Shown: positions 1 to 8,989, counted from the stretch's first letter. The stretch: 16,016 bases of DNA from JANQIV01 sp050117315 (GCA_050117315.1 JASFMY010000146.1:1-16016), one strand, 5' to 3'. Numbers and translations: made by a program. The notes: generated by a model from the sequence alone, not told the origin.

Positions 1-885
1 GGTTGGATTAAACGGGTTTGGATAGTTTTGCTCAAGACTGTATTCGGTTATTGCATCCAAGGTTACTTCTACCTCGTCGCTGTATTCATAAGCTCCGTCA
101 AAGTCTATTTGTTTTAACCTGTACTTAAATGTTGCTCCGCCGGTTGGAATGTCTGTATAGGAATAGCTTTTGGGCGAATTGCTGTTCCCGTTGCCGTTTA
201 CAAAACCAACATTTTTCCAACTTTGAGAGGACGTAGTCTCTTTACTTTTATCTTTTATCTTTAGTCTTTCTACTTGGAATCCGTAGTTATTTACTTCGGT
301 GGCGGTTTGCCATAGAAGTTTTACATCACTGCCAAGTTGTAAAACATTGAAGAAAGTTAACTCTACGGGTAATGACACATCCATTTCTATATTATCAACT
401 ACAGGGTTTATATTTCCTCCGGTCTGGTTGGTAATAGTAATTGAAGTAATTCCAACAAAATCAGTCCCGAAGTCTACCGTAGCACCGTCACCTCCGTCAA
501 CCGCAATGCTTTTTGCAGAGCCCGAACTTGGAGTAAAAACCCAAGTATAATCGTTGGAGTTGACTTCACCAACACGCATAGAGCCTATATTTACGCTAGC
601 ATCAAAAGTGAGAACCATCTGGGTTGCTGATGTCCACTGGCAATAAGCTACGTTAGCGGAAGTGCTCCACTGATCACCACCATTCACTAAGTAAACATGG
701 TCACTAGAATTGGCTGTGGCAGATACAACCAAAGTAACACCATCTACCGTCTGAGTAACAGTGGTTGGTGTGCTACCGGTTTGAGAAGCATCTGTAAAAT
801 CAAATGTACCTGTCTGAGCAAAAACTCCGACAAAACTGGAAAGAAGAATTGTTGTTGTAATAAAAGTCTTAGGTAGTATTCTCAT
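1..885 (-). CDS. Secreted protein with T9SS type A sorting domain (3' end beyond the window)
   Basis: The frame is open from the ATG at 885 to the left edge, 295 codons with no stop seen. Residues 1-23 (MRILPKTF..VGVFA, then Q) form a typical signal peptide with a basic start, a hydrophobic core and an A-Q cleavage site. Residues 24 to about 170 are a Ser/Thr/Val/Asp-rich, probably beta-sandwich domain that I do not recognise. From about residue 171 (PVELTFFN) to 270 is the fibronectin-like stretch usual before T9SS tails (LLWQTATEVNNYGFQVER). The last visible residues, SLEQNYPNPFNPT, begin the C-terminal sorting domain that directs outer-membrane export and cleavage or attachment by the Por system. 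The remaining 60 or so residues should lie outside the window. AAAGGG stands 10 bases before the start as a possible ribosome-binding site. The substrate or role of the N-terminal domain is unknown. Confidence 0.85.
   Translation of the reverse strand, partial: MRILPKTFITTTILLSSFVGVFAQTGTFDFTDASQTGSTPTTVTQTVDGVTLVVSATANSSDHVYLVNGGDQWSTSANVAYCQWTSATQMVLTFDASVNIGSMRVGEVNSNDYTWVFTPSSGSAKSIAVDGGDGATVDFGTDFVGITSITITNQTGGNINPVVDNIEMDVSLPVELTFFNVLQLGSDVKLLWQTATEVNNYGFQVERLKIKDKSKETTSSQSWKNVGFVNGNGNSNSPKSYSYTDIPTGGATFKYRLKQIDFDGAYEYSDEVEVTLDAITEYSLEQNYPNPFNPT
71..312. repeat. Direct repeat of a T9SS linker region (partner at 1513-1747)
   Basis: This block and 1513-1747 are near-identical direct repeats within the coding sequence of the intact T9SS gene and its pseudogene neighbour. 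The length differs by exactly 7 bases, caused by loss of one of two tandem GATAAAA-type units in the second copy. Identity falls sharply on the tail side of the block (1-70 against about 1443-1512). Confidence 0.8.
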
Positions 886-1195
886 AATCGCTTAACCCTT
901 TATATTATTTTATACTTGATAAAATTCCGCATATTACCAATTGAAAGCTCTACATCTATAACCAATAGTCACTATCCTAACAAATATAATAACTTATTTC
1001 CGGGACCATTATATTTATGTTTTTGTCGGCCCGGAATTTCTAAAATTCTTCCTTATAGTTATTTTTTCTAAATCTTATTTCCTACAAATTTGAGTAACAA
1101 TTCTTAGCAATAATTTACTCAGCATTGTAGATTAACAGAATATAATAACAATATATGATTCCTAAAAATAAATTGAATATAATAACTCTGCATAG
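886..1195. other. AT-rich intergenic region upstream of the T9SS gene
   Basis: I see no gene here. The stretch is very AT-rich and should hold the promoter of the T9SS gene that starts at 885, but no unambiguous promoter hexamers could be picked. The only structure noticed is an interrupted inverted repeat TTCCGGG (998-1004) / CCCGGAA (1030-1036) with a 25-base loop. Confidence 0.5.
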
Positions 1196-1828
1196 TTATA
1201 ACAATGTTAATAACAAATTATTTTTTAGTCTGAAATTGATTATTATGGTTTGAACTATAGCATAAATATCGTTTGTAAGATTACTTGCAGCAAATTGAAC
1301 TTCATAAACTCCGGGAGATTTTCTGTTCGTCAAAAAGTATTGTTACCTGTTGGGCAAGAGAATTATAAACAACCAGGCTTGCATTCGTAGAGGAAGCAAA
1401 ATTTGCTTCACTTGTATTGGGTATACTGAATTTTATTGTCGTTACCGGGTTAAATGGGTTGGGGTAGTTCTGTTCAAGACTGAATTCTGTAAAGCTGTCT
1501 AAGGATATTTCAACCTCGTCGCTGTATTCATAAGCTCCGTCAAAGTCTATTTGTTTTAACATGTACTTAAATGTTGTTCCGCCGGTTGGAATGTCTGTAT
1601 AGGAATAGCTTTTGGGCGAATTGCTGTTCCCGCTGCCGTTTATAAAACCAACATCTTTCCAACTTTGGGAGGACGTAGTCTCTTTACTTTTATCTTTAGT
1701 CTTTCTACTTGGAATCCGTAGTTGTTTACTTCGGTGGCGGTTTGCCAGTTTAACACTACGGGTTCACCGTTTTGCTCAGCAGTAAAAGAGGTTGGTTCAA
1801 CCGGCACCGGGGCGCTGTCATTTGAATA
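1196..1828 (-). pseudogene. Broken T9SS cargo gene, C-terminal part only
   Basis: Read on the minus strand from 1828 this gives a fibronectin-like stretch (APVPVEPTSF..VVLNWQTATEVNNYGFQVER), then LKQIDFDGAYEYSDEVEISL, then SLEQNYPNPFNPVTTIKF and a sorting-domain tail. Compared with the neighbouring intact gene it has lost 7 bases near 1690, which shifts the frame just after QVERLKIK. A second one-base shift lies near 1320, before the tail PGVYEVQFAASNL. The final residues have drifted (AIVQTIIINF..) and lack the usual basic end. No signal peptide or N-terminal domain remains: homology stops exactly where the MITE-like element begins (1829). A 79-87 residue open stretch (1302-1562) within it is not a separate gene; its apparent start is a substitution at a normally Arg codon. 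Confidence 0.85.
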
Positions 1829-1976
1829 TATACTTGTTGCAAATTGTTTTTGGGATTTTGTTTTTATTTAAAACTCACCTAAATCCTCCCCGCCTCCCAA
1901 AGTCTCGTACAGCGGGCAGGTCTTAAAAAGAGAGGACTTTATGGCAAAATACCAAAACCAATTTGGCTTGTGTATA
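1829..1976 (-). mobile_element. MITE-like 148-bp palindromic element, copy 1
   Basis: It runs from TATACTTGTTGCAAATTG to CAATTTGGCTTGTGTATA. The arms are inverted repeats, with one substitution in each compared with copy 2. The core contains a GC-rich hairpin of the CCCGCC / GGCGGG type, degraded here (CAGCGGG on the right side). The length equals that of copies 2 and 4. It encodes no protein. The T9SS pseudogene ends abruptly at its left edge. The strand label is arbitrary; copies 1 and 2 share orientation, copy 4 is the reverse complement. Confidence 0.8.
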
Positions 1977-2051
1977 TACCGGGCTAATTACCAAAGTATT
2001 GCAGCTTTTTCTAGAGTATTGGATAAAAAAATAATAGTCGAAACGAAAGAT

Positions 2052-2819
2052 TCAGCTTTCCATCCACTTTTTGAAAAGAGGCGCTTTTTCTCTACTCACA
2101 ATTATACTTTCGGACGTTTCAGGTTTCAGCCTCAGTTTTAATTTGCCGCGGAAAAAATAATGCACGCTTATTATTGATTCAATGTTTACAATGAATTGGC
2201 GGTTCGCGCGGCAGAATATTTGCGGGTCCAGTTGTTTTTCAAGTTCATCAAGGGTAAAATCGACGAGATGTTTTTTCCCGTTGAAATGAACGAGATAGGT
2301 CAATTTGTTTTCCAAAAAGAAGTACGCACATTCTTCGGCACCCATCCTTATAAATGATTGTCCGCTCTTAACAAGAAATCTTGTTTTAAAAATTTTTTTG
2401 TTTTGAGTTATTGTCTCCAAAAACTTTTTTAAATATCCGGTTTCGCTTTCTGCGGAAAACTGTTTTTTCAATTCTTCATATTTTTTCAGGCTGTTGCGCA
2501 GATGAACCGCCTCAATAGGTTTTAGAAGATAGTCGATGCTGTTCACTTTAAAAGCTTGAATAGCATATTCGTCGAAAGCTGTTGTAAAAATTACAGGGCA
2601 CTTTATTTCTACGCGCTTGAAAATTTCAAAACTGAGTCCATCCGAAAGTTGTATATCCATAAAAATTATATCGGGCTGCTGACCGGCTTCAATCCGTTTT
2701 ACCGCCCTGCTTATACTGTCTATTATATCAATAATTTCTATCGAAGGATCAACTTCTTTCAATACCGATTTGAGACGTTTTGCCGCGGGCAGTTCGTCTT
2801 CAATTATTAGTACTTTCAT
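2052..2819 (-). CDS. LytTR-family response regulator
   Basis: A 255-residue cytoplasmic transcription regulator of usual length. Residues 1-120 are a receiver domain with the acidic cluster EDE (7-9), the phospho-acceptor D55 in FMDIQLSDG, T80 in FTTA, and the conserved K100 in DYLLKPI. Residues about 145-252 form a LytTR DNA-binding domain (FLVKSGQSFIRM..CAYFFLENKLTYLV..FCRANRQFIVNIESI). The ATG directly follows the TAA of the upstream histidine kinase with no base between, so the two are translationally coupled and form a cognate pair. The ribosome-binding site AAAGG lies inside the kinase gene end. Position downstream of the efflux operon on the same strand suggests, but does not prove, that this regulator controls the pump. 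Confidence 0.93.
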   Translation of the reverse strand: MKVLIIEDELPAAKRLKSVLKEVDPSIEIIDIIDSISRAVKRIEAGQQPDIIFMDIQLSDGLSFEIFKRVEIKCPVIFTTAFDEYAIQAFKVNSIDYLLKPIEAVHLRNSLKKYEELKKQFSAESETGYLKKFLETITQNKKIFKTRFLVKSGQSFIRMGAEECAYFFLENKLTYLVHFNGKKHLVDFTLDELEKQLDPQIFCRANRQFIVNIESIISVHYFFRGKLKLRLKPETSESIIVSREKAPLFKKWMES

Positions 2820-3899
2820 TTATTTAGGAAACCTTTCTCCGGGTAATAATGGTAAAAATATTTTATAAAACACACTGTTTTCTTCAGTAATAATTTTTCT
2901 ATCGGATAGTATTTCATAACGATGTTTGATGTTGGTCAATCCATATCCTGTAGACGGCGCCGTTGAAATTCTTTTCTGTAAATTATTTTCGATTGCAATA
3001 TAATCTTCTCCGTCGTAGTAAATCCTTATGCGAAGCGGCATTTCCGAGGAAATAACGTTATGTTTTACGGCATTTTCCATGAGTATTAGCAAAACAAATG
3101 TCGGGATATATTTTTCCAAAATATCTTCCGTAAACTCAATATCAATAATAAGATTTTCGCCGAATCTTTTCTTTTGTAAAAAAATATAATGCTTCAGAAA
3201 CTTTATTTCTTCGCGTAAAGTAACTATATGATCATCCTGCATTTGCAGAACATGACGGTAAAAATTTGCCATGTGTTGAACAAATTCTATTGCCGTATTT
3301 TGATCTTCCGATATTAGCGAGGTAAGAGTGTTCAATACATTAAATAAAAAATGAGGATTGATTTGGCTTTGCAATGTACGTAATTGTGCGTGAAGATTTT
3401 CGACTTTCAACTTTTCCGCTTCCAATTGTGTCCGTACCCATTTTTTATAAAAATACCCGCTGAAATAGATGGCGTAGTATAACAACAACAGCGCCGTCAT
3501 GTAGAAAAAGACTTGCACAAAAAGTCCTTTATATTCGTATAGCGTATGCTCTTCAAGGATATGCGGGTACAGAATTATAGTGATGATTCCATTTGTAGTC
3601 ATTATTACGGCTAGGATTACAAGCGTAATTAAAGAAGTACCCCCGATATGAATTATAAGTCTTAAAAACGGCTTTTTTTCCCATTTAATCAAACCGTCCA
3701 TTTTACCGGCAAATCTATTGTTAGCTTGCCAGATTAGTCCGAAACTAATGCTCAGCATTATTAAATCAAGCAAAATAGGAATTAAGTCGTATTGCTCCGG
3801 CACAACTCTCTCAGGGAAAAGAAGGATGAACAGGAAATAAAAACCCGAAGTAATTGCAAAGATTACTAATATTTTTATCCCGTTGATTTTTCTTAACAT
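2820..3899 (-). CDS. LytS-like sensor histidine kinase (His_kinase family)
   Basis: An inner-membrane sensor of 359 residues. The first ~150 residues hold four hydrophobic segments (about 8-27, 38-58, 80-103, 127-150 from the chosen start), followed by a short coiled-coil linker (QLEAEKLKVENLHAQL). The His_kinase domain has the phospho-acceptor His in LQSQINPHFLFNVLNTL (about residue 183), the N-box LILMENAVKHN and the G-box STGYGLTNIKHR. I chose the ATG at 3899; an in-frame TTG at 3908 would add only three residues. No strong Shine-Dalgarno site precedes it. The gene abuts the LytTR regulator. Its membrane part is clearly paralogous to the truncated reading frame at 4180-4473. The signal it senses is unknown; cell-envelope or drug stress would suit the neighbouring efflux genes (inference). 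Confidence 0.92.
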   Translation of the reverse strand: MLRKINGIKILVIFAITSGFYFLFILLFPERVVPEQYDLIPILLDLIMLSISFGLIWQANNRFAGKMDGLIKWEKKPFLRLIIHIGGTSLITLVILAVIMTTNGIITIILYPHILEEHTLYEYKGLFVQVFFYMTALLLLYYAIYFSGYFYKKWVRTQLEAEKLKVENLHAQLRTLQSQINPHFLFNVLNTLTSLISEDQNTAIEFVQHMANFYRHVLQMQDDHIVTLREEIKFLKHYIFLQKKRFGENLIIDIEFTEDILEKYIPTFVLLILMENAVKHNVISSEMPLRIRIYYDGEDYIAIENNLQKRISTAPSTGYGLTNIKHRYEILSDRKIITEENSVFYKIFLPLLPGERFPK

Positions 3900-4003
3900 A
3901 TCCGGCAAAAAAATTGTGAAATAATTTTATCTCTATCGAAAGTTAATATAATAATTTTACATTTGTTCCAGAACAATACCGGCAGCTAGTTCATATTATC
4001 AAG

Positions 4004-4151
4004 TATACTTGTTGCAAATTGGTTTTGGGATTTAGTTTTTATTTAGAACTCACCTAAATCCTCCCCGCCTCCCAAAGTCTCGTACGGCGGGCAGGTCTTA
4101 AAAAGAGAGGATTTTATAGCAAAATCCCAAAACCAATTTGGCTTGTGTATA
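4004..4151 (-). mobile_element. MITE-like 148-bp palindromic element, copy 2
   Basis: The best-preserved copy. It begins TATACTTGTTGC and ends GCTTGTGTATA. The two arms share an uninterrupted 19-base inverted repeat, CAAATTGGTTTTGGGATTT and its complement. Nested inside are AAATCCTC / GAGGATTT and a core CCCGCC / GGCGGG hairpin, so one strand can fold into a long cruciform-like hairpin. It lies between the intact kinase and the truncated kinase remnant, within 30 bases of the remnant's stop codon. Confidence 0.82.
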
Positions 4152-4179
4152 ACTATAAACCTCGCCTATATAATTTGTT

Positions 4180-4473
4180 TTATGTAATAATAATTTGAGC
4201 GGCCAGCCTAATTCCCAGTTTCTCTCCCCACCGGGAATGCTTATCGAAGCGGCCGGGAAATATATTATTCAGCCTCCACGAAATTACTACCGCAATATTT
4301 ATTGGAACAATATCCAATGTAATTATGAAACGCATATGAGCATGTTTCAACTCCTCATGAAAAAGTAAAGAGAATAAAACATAAAAACCGCCTATTATTT
4401 TAAACGAGTAGCCGATTTCTTCCCATGGGAATTGCATAAATCTCAACATACTTTTAACCGATTGAATAATCAT
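4180..4473 (-). pseudogene. Truncated N-terminal remnant of a LytS-like sensor kinase
   Basis: A 97-codon frame beginning one base after the stop of the RND-TolC gene. Its sequence aligns with the membrane region of the intact kinase downstream: GGFYVLFSLLFHE against SGFYFLFILLFPE, WRLNNIFPGRFD against WQANNRFAGKMD, and GEKLGIRLAAQIIIT against KKPFLRLIIHIGGTSLIT. It stops after about two membrane segments and lacks the rest of the membrane domain and the whole kinase domain. The MITE-like copy 2 begins 28 bases downstream of the break. I read it as the remainder of a second, tandem sensor gene of the efflux operon, removed by a deletion linked to that element. It could still be expressed as a short membrane peptide, but nothing supports a function. 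Confidence 0.75.
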
Positions 4474-4474
4474 T

Positions 4475-7400
4475 TTAGTTTTGTGCTATGACAGTTCCGG
4501 CCGCTTTTTCATAATCTGTTTTTGCAATAAGATAATTGTATACTTCATTGATATAATTTGTTTTAGCCTCGTTTAGAACCAATTCGGCATCAAGCAAGTC
4601 GCTTAGTTTTGAAAGTCCTTTTTGGAAGCGGCTTTGTGTTAACGAATAATTCCGTTCTGCGAGTTCGATAGTGTTTTCGCGGACAGCAATATTTTTTTCC
4701 GTTTCAATCAAAGCGGAAAGCGCTGCCTTTAGTTCAAAAAAAATATAATCCTTGAGATTTTTTAATTGCTCTTCGGTTTTGCTTTTTTCAATCTCTGCCT
4801 GCTCGACCCTGGAAGAGGTTTTGAAACCCGAAAACAGCGGCACATTTAGCTGAAGTCCGACATAAGAACTTGTGGGCCACTTGTAATCGTCGAATTCGAA
4901 TGACTTATCCTCTGCTTCAATTTTTAGCGCACCGAATAAGCTTAAGGTAGGAAGATGAGACGACCATTCTATGTTTTTCAATTCTTCCGCTCCTTCAATG
5001 CCGATTTCAAGAGCTTTTACTTCAGGCCTTTTTTCTATAGCACTCGAACATATTTCAGAAAAAACGAAATTGTCTGTTTCCTTTTTATAAATTAGTTCGT
5101 CTGTCAGTTCAATATCGTTTCCCGGCGTTATTCCCATCAGGAATTTCAAATTGTTCTTCGTATTGTCAACCGCACTGATTAGTTTTAATTTGTCCGGCAG
5201 AATATTTTCGCAACCGATGAAAGCAGTAAGCGTATCCACCTCGGAAGCAAGACCCTGCGCAAACAAAAGTTTTACGTCGTTCAGTCTTTGTTCGGCGCGT
5301 TTCAAGCTTTGTTCAACAAGCTCAAGCTGGTGCTGCGCTATGAGAACCGTTAAATAAGCTTTCTTAACATCAGTAATTATTTGGGATTTAGCGTTTCTTT
5401 CGTTTTCAATGTTTATTCTTTCTTCGGCTTTTGCAGCCCTAATTCCCGAATAAATTGCATTGTTAAAAACCGGCATCCGGAATTTTAAATAACCTTCGTA
5501 AGCATTCTTCTCGCTTATTTCTACAGGAATACTTTCATCCGTAGTAAGCCCGAAAAACTCTGCGGGCATAAAGAAAACAGGGAGTTTGGTGTTTCGCGTA
5601 TAAGTCCCTTCGGCAGAAATTTCCGGCAGTAAATTTCCGTACGCCTCATTTACTTTTTCCCCCGATTGAGTTTTGGTTAACCCTGATATTTTTAATTCAC
5701 GGTTATTCTTAAGCGCAATATCTACGGCATCGTTCATGGAAAGTGTGAGTATTTGAGCGTTCATGTTTCCGCTCAATAAAATAAAAATTAAAAGGATGCC
5801 GGTTATGCCGCTTAATTTTTTAGCCTTAACAGATAAAGCGGTTTCGGGAATTTCATCTCCGGCATCTTTATCTCCAACAAATAATCTGTTCTTTATTCGT
5901 ATCATAAATTCTCTGAACTGTTCAATCTTTGTGTACATAATAGGCACAAGTATGAGGGTTAAAAACAAAGAGCTTGTTAATCCGCCGATTATTACGATTG
6001 CCAGCCCGGTTTTAATTTCGTTTGCTGCGCCTTTTGAAACAGCAATAGGCAGAATACCGAATATGAGTGTCAGCGTTGTCATTAAAATAGGGCGGAGGCG
6101 TGTTCTTGCAGATTCGATAATCGCGTCGGTCGTTCCCATTCCATTCTCTCTGTTCTGGTTTATTCTATCGACAAGAATAATGGTGTTCTTACCTACAAGC
6201 CCGATGAGTATTATCATTCCAAGCAGCGACATGACATCTAGATTTTTCATCGTAAGCGCCAAACCGTAAAGTGCGCCTATAATAGCGAGGGGGATAGTTA
6301 ATAAAACCGAGAGCGGGTAAACAAAAGAATTGTACAGGGCAACCAGAATTAAATACACAAATATTATTGCGGCGATAAATGCGAGTCCCATACTTCCAAA
6401 CGCTTCATCTTGTGTTTCCAGATCGTTTTCATAAGTAATTTTTATCCCGGCAGGGAGTTTTAATTTATTTATTTCCGATTTGATATCATCACCTATGTTA
6501 CCGACCGCACGGCCGACTGCACGCGACATAACGGTGATTGAACTATTTCTGTACCGCCGTTCCAATTTGCTTGGGCCGGTTGAATAAGTAATATCGGCAA
6601 ATTGATTTAAATAAATCTTTTGCCCGTCGTTGTTTATAAAAATGATATTTCCGATTTCCGCCGGGTTATCCTTATCGAAATCATCGTACTTTACCCGGAT
6701 GTCGTATTCGGAAAATCCGTCGCGGAATTTTGTGCTGTTGTCCCCGTAAAGAGCGGCACGAAGTTCGGCCCCTACATAATCGAGCGACAAACCAAGTGAA
6801 TTCATTTTCTCGCGGTTAACTTGAATTTGAATCTCAGGTTTCCCGGTTTTGCTGCTTACTTGTATATCGCTTGTTCCCGGCGTACAGTGGAAAATTTCTT
6901 CAATTTGTTTAGAAACTTTTTGTACGTCCTCGTAGTTGGAGCCATTAATTCCGACTGCTACGGGACTGGCGTCTGTACTGCCCCAAATCACAATCGGCGC
7001 AACACGCGTTTTAACTCCCGGGTATTCACGCGCTATCTTTTTAAATTCTTCTCCGAGTTCCGTTATGCCTTTTGTTCTTTCATTTTTAGGAACAAGAGTG
7101 ATGTTCAATTCAGCCACGTTATTTGAAGTGGAGCCAATAAATCCTTCTTCGGATGAACCGATATTGGAGAAAATTTTCTCTACTTCAGGCATTGATAAAA
7201 TTCTGTTTTCTACTTCAGCGGCTATTGAGTTTGTTTTTTCGAGCTTTGCGCCGGGTTCCAATTCGATAATCATTTGCAGATCGCCTTTATCCGTGAAAGC
7301 GAAAAATTCATCACCGATTAATCCGAGCGGAAAAAATGAGAACGAAGAAAAAAGCAGCAAGGTTATAATTGTGATTACAAGCCCTTTGTGTTTCAACGAA

Positions 7401-8974
7401 ACTTGAAGAAGCGAAATATATTTTTGCGTGAAAAGCTTGAAAAGTCTTTCGAACCATGCTGCAAACTTTTCCATCAAAGAGTTTTTTGCAATCTGTTCTA
7501 TTTTTGAAAACCGCGAAGCAAGCATCGGAGTAATTGTAAACGAAACAAATAAACTCAATAATGTAGACGTAACAATTACAAGTGAAAACTGGCGGACAAG
7601 ATTACCGATAAGTCCGCCGACAAGTGCGAGAGGAAGGAATACAACAACATCAACAAGCGTTATGGATAATGCAGTAAACCCTATTTCGTTTCTTCCTTCG
7701 ATTGCAGCGCTTCTTTTATTTTTTCCCATCTCGAGATGGCGGTAAATATTTTCGAGCACAACTATCGAGTCGTCTACGAGGATACCGATAACAAGCGACA
7801 ACGCAAGCAGCGTCATTAAATTCAAAGTAAAATTAAAAATATACATTGCAACAAATGTTGAAATGAGCGAGCACGGGATAGCAACCATTATTATTACAGA
7901 GTTGCGAATGCTATGGAGGAAAAGAAGCATTACAAGTCCAACCATCAATATGGCTATAAGCAAATCGAACTCTACGGCATTGGCCGACTCAATTGTAAAT
8001 GTCGACATGTCCTGCGCAACGTCGAATTTTATATTGTCGGCTGAATACTCCGATTCAATGTTACCTAATTCTTCTCTCACAAGCCTGCTTACTTCAACTG
8101 CATTAGCGTCGCTCTGCTTTTGGACAAAAATTCCAACCGCAGCTTTTTTATTGAGCCGGCTTATGGAAACCGTTTCTTTTGTCCCGTCGAAAACGTCGGC
8201 AACTTCGGAAACTTTTATTTTGCCGAATTGAGAATTCTCACGGATAACAAGATTTTTGATTACGTCAACGGACTGAAACTTTCCCGTCAACCGTACGTTG
8301 TATTGTCCGTCCTCATCTTTAACAGTTCCGGCTGGGACATCGAAGTTGGATTTTTTTATAGCTTCAACAATTTCAAGAGCGGAAAGATCATAAGCGTTTA
8401 GTTTCTTTTTATCAATATTAACCTTTATCTCGCGTTCCTCTCCGCCGATTAACGATACGAGCCCTACGCCTTCAATTCTTGAAAGACGCGGTTTTAGCTC
8501 TTCCTTTAAAAATTTATAAAAATCCTTCCCGGGCATTTCGCTTACCGCACCGATCCTGAGAATGGGCATTTCATCAAGAGAAAACTTCGAGATAACCGGT
8601 GCTTCGCATTCTTCGGGAAGCGATGAAATTATTTCGTTAACTCTTCTTTGAATTTCCTGAAGCGCCGTGGCGTCATCTGCGCTTTGAATGAATTCAGTAA
8701 AAACAAGAGACGACGATTCGAAAGAGTAAGAGTTTACTCTTTTAATTTTTTCAACATTATTTACGGCGTCTTCTACTATTTTTGTTACGCTTGTTTCAAC
8801 TTCTTTCGGCGCGGCGCCGGGATAAACAATACTAACGCTTATCATCGGCGGCGTAACGTCCGGTAAAAGTTCATAGCTCAACTCTTTGTAGCTGAAAATT
8901 CCGAGTAGTATAAGCGATAAAAATATTACAATAATAAGCGGGGGACGTTTTATTGAAAGTTCTGTAATTGTCAT
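4475..8974 (-). CDS. RND efflux pump fused to a TolC-like outer-membrane factor
   Basis: A 1499-residue fusion. Residues 1-1030 are a full HAE1/AcrB-type inner-membrane RND transporter: a first membrane helix (12-30), periplasmic porter domains, TM2-6 (about 335-485) with the proton-relay pair D401-D402 in GILVDDSIVVLENIYRH, TM7 (530-553), a second porter half, and TM8-12 (862-1015) with the relay K929 in GLVGKNTIILVD and RTRLRPILMTTL. Residues 1050-1073 (KAKKLSGITG..LSGNMNA, then Q) look like a complete signal peptide. Residues 1075-1499 are an outer-membrane factor with two coiled-coil repeat halves (SMNDAVDIALKNN.., RAEQRLNDVKLLFAQGLAS, ERNYSLTQSRFQKGLSKLSDLLDAE). It exports drugs or other amphiphiles using proton flow. 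It sits 15 bases after the adaptor gene. There is no in-frame ATG in the linker before the signal-like segment, so the second half is made only as part of the fusion. Confidence 0.95.
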   Translation of the reverse strand: MTITELSIKRPPLIIVIFLSLILLGIFSYKELSYELLPDVTPPMISVSIVYPGAAPKEVETSVTKIVEDAVNNVEKIKRVNSYSFESSSLVFTEFIQSADDATALQEIQRRVNEIISSLPEECEAPVISKFSLDEMPILRIGAVSEMPGKDFYKFLKEELKPRLSRIEGVGLVSLIGGEEREIKVNIDKKKLNAYDLSALEIVEAIKKSNFDVPAGTVKDEDGQYNVRLTGKFQSVDVIKNLVIRENSQFGKIKVSEVADVFDGTKETVSISRLNKKAAVGIFVQKQSDANAVEVSRLVREELGNIESEYSADNIKFDVAQDMSTFTIESANAVEFDLLIAILMVGLVMLLFLHSIRNSVIIMVAIPCSLISTFVAMYIFNFTLNLMTLLALSLVIGILVDDSIVVLENIYRHLEMGKNKRSAAIEGRNEIGFTALSITLVDVVVFLPLALVGGLIGNLVRQFSLVIVTSTLLSLFVSFTITPMLASRFSKIEQIAKNSLMEKFAAWFERLFKLFTQKYISLLQVSLKHKGLVITIITLLLFSSFSFFPLGLIGDEFFAFTDKGDLQMIIELEPGAKLEKTNSIAAEVENRILSMPEVEKIFSNIGSSEEGFIGSTSNNVAELNITLVPKNERTKGITELGEEFKKIAREYPGVKTRVAPIVIWGSTDASPVAVGINGSNYEDVQKVSKQIEEIFHCTPGTSDIQVSSKTGKPEIQIQVNREKMNSLGLSLDYVGAELRAALYGDNSTKFRDGFSEYDIRVKYDDFDKDNPAEIGNIIFINNDGQKIYLNQFADITYSTGPSKLERRYRNSSITVMSRAVGRAVGNIGDDIKSEINKLKLPAGIKITYENDLETQDEAFGSMGLAFIAAIIFVYLILVALYNSFVYPLSVLLTIPLAIIGALYGLALTMKNLDVMSLLGMIILIGLVGKNTIILVDRINQNRENGMGTTDAIIESARTRLRPILMTTLTLIFGILPIAVSKGAANEIKTGLAIVIIGGLTSSLFLTLILVPIMYTKIEQFREFMIRIKNRLFVGDKDAGDEIPETALSVKAKKLSGITGILLIFILLSGNMNAQILTLSMNDAVDIALKNNRELKISGLTKTQSGEKVNEAYGNLLPEISAEGTYTRNTKLPVFFMPAEFFGLTTDESIPVEISEKNAYEGYLKFRMPVFNNAIYSGIRAAKAEERINIENERNAKSQIITDVKKAYLTVLIAQHQLELVEQSLKRAEQRLNDVKLLFAQGLASEVDTLTAFIGCENILPDKLKLISAVDNTKNNLKFLMGITPGNDIELTDELIYKKETDNFVFSEICSSAIEKRPEVKALEIGIEGAEELKNIEWSSHLPTLSLFGALKIEAEDKSFEFDDYKWPTSSYVGLQLNVPLFSGFKTSSRVEQAEIEKSKTEEQLKNLKDYIFFELKAALSALIETEKNIAVRENTIELAERNYSLTQSRFQKGLSKLSDLLDAELVLNEAKTNYINEVYNYLIAKTDYEKAAGTVIAQN

Positions 8975-8989
8975 TGTGAGCCTCTGTAG

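Noticed and set aside
299..550. 83-residue plus-strand open frame
   Set aside because: Antisense to the intact T9SS gene, which has a signal peptide and a continuous frame.
998..1036. Inverted repeat TTCCGGG/CCCGGAA as a terminator
   Set aside because: The loop is 25 bases and no T-tract follows on either strand.
1977..2051. Terminator after the response regulator
   Set aside because: Only a weak GAAAG/CTTTC stem spanning the stop codon precedes a T7 run, and the distance between them is too long to be convincing.
1941..2141. 66-residue plus-strand open frame
   Set aside because: It begins inside MITE copy 1 and continues antisense to the response regulator gene; shared start bases come from the repeat.
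5763..6269. 168-residue plus-strand open frame and several others antisense to the pump gene (to 8866)
   Set aside because: All lie opposite the clearly coding RND-TolC gene and have no family features of their own.
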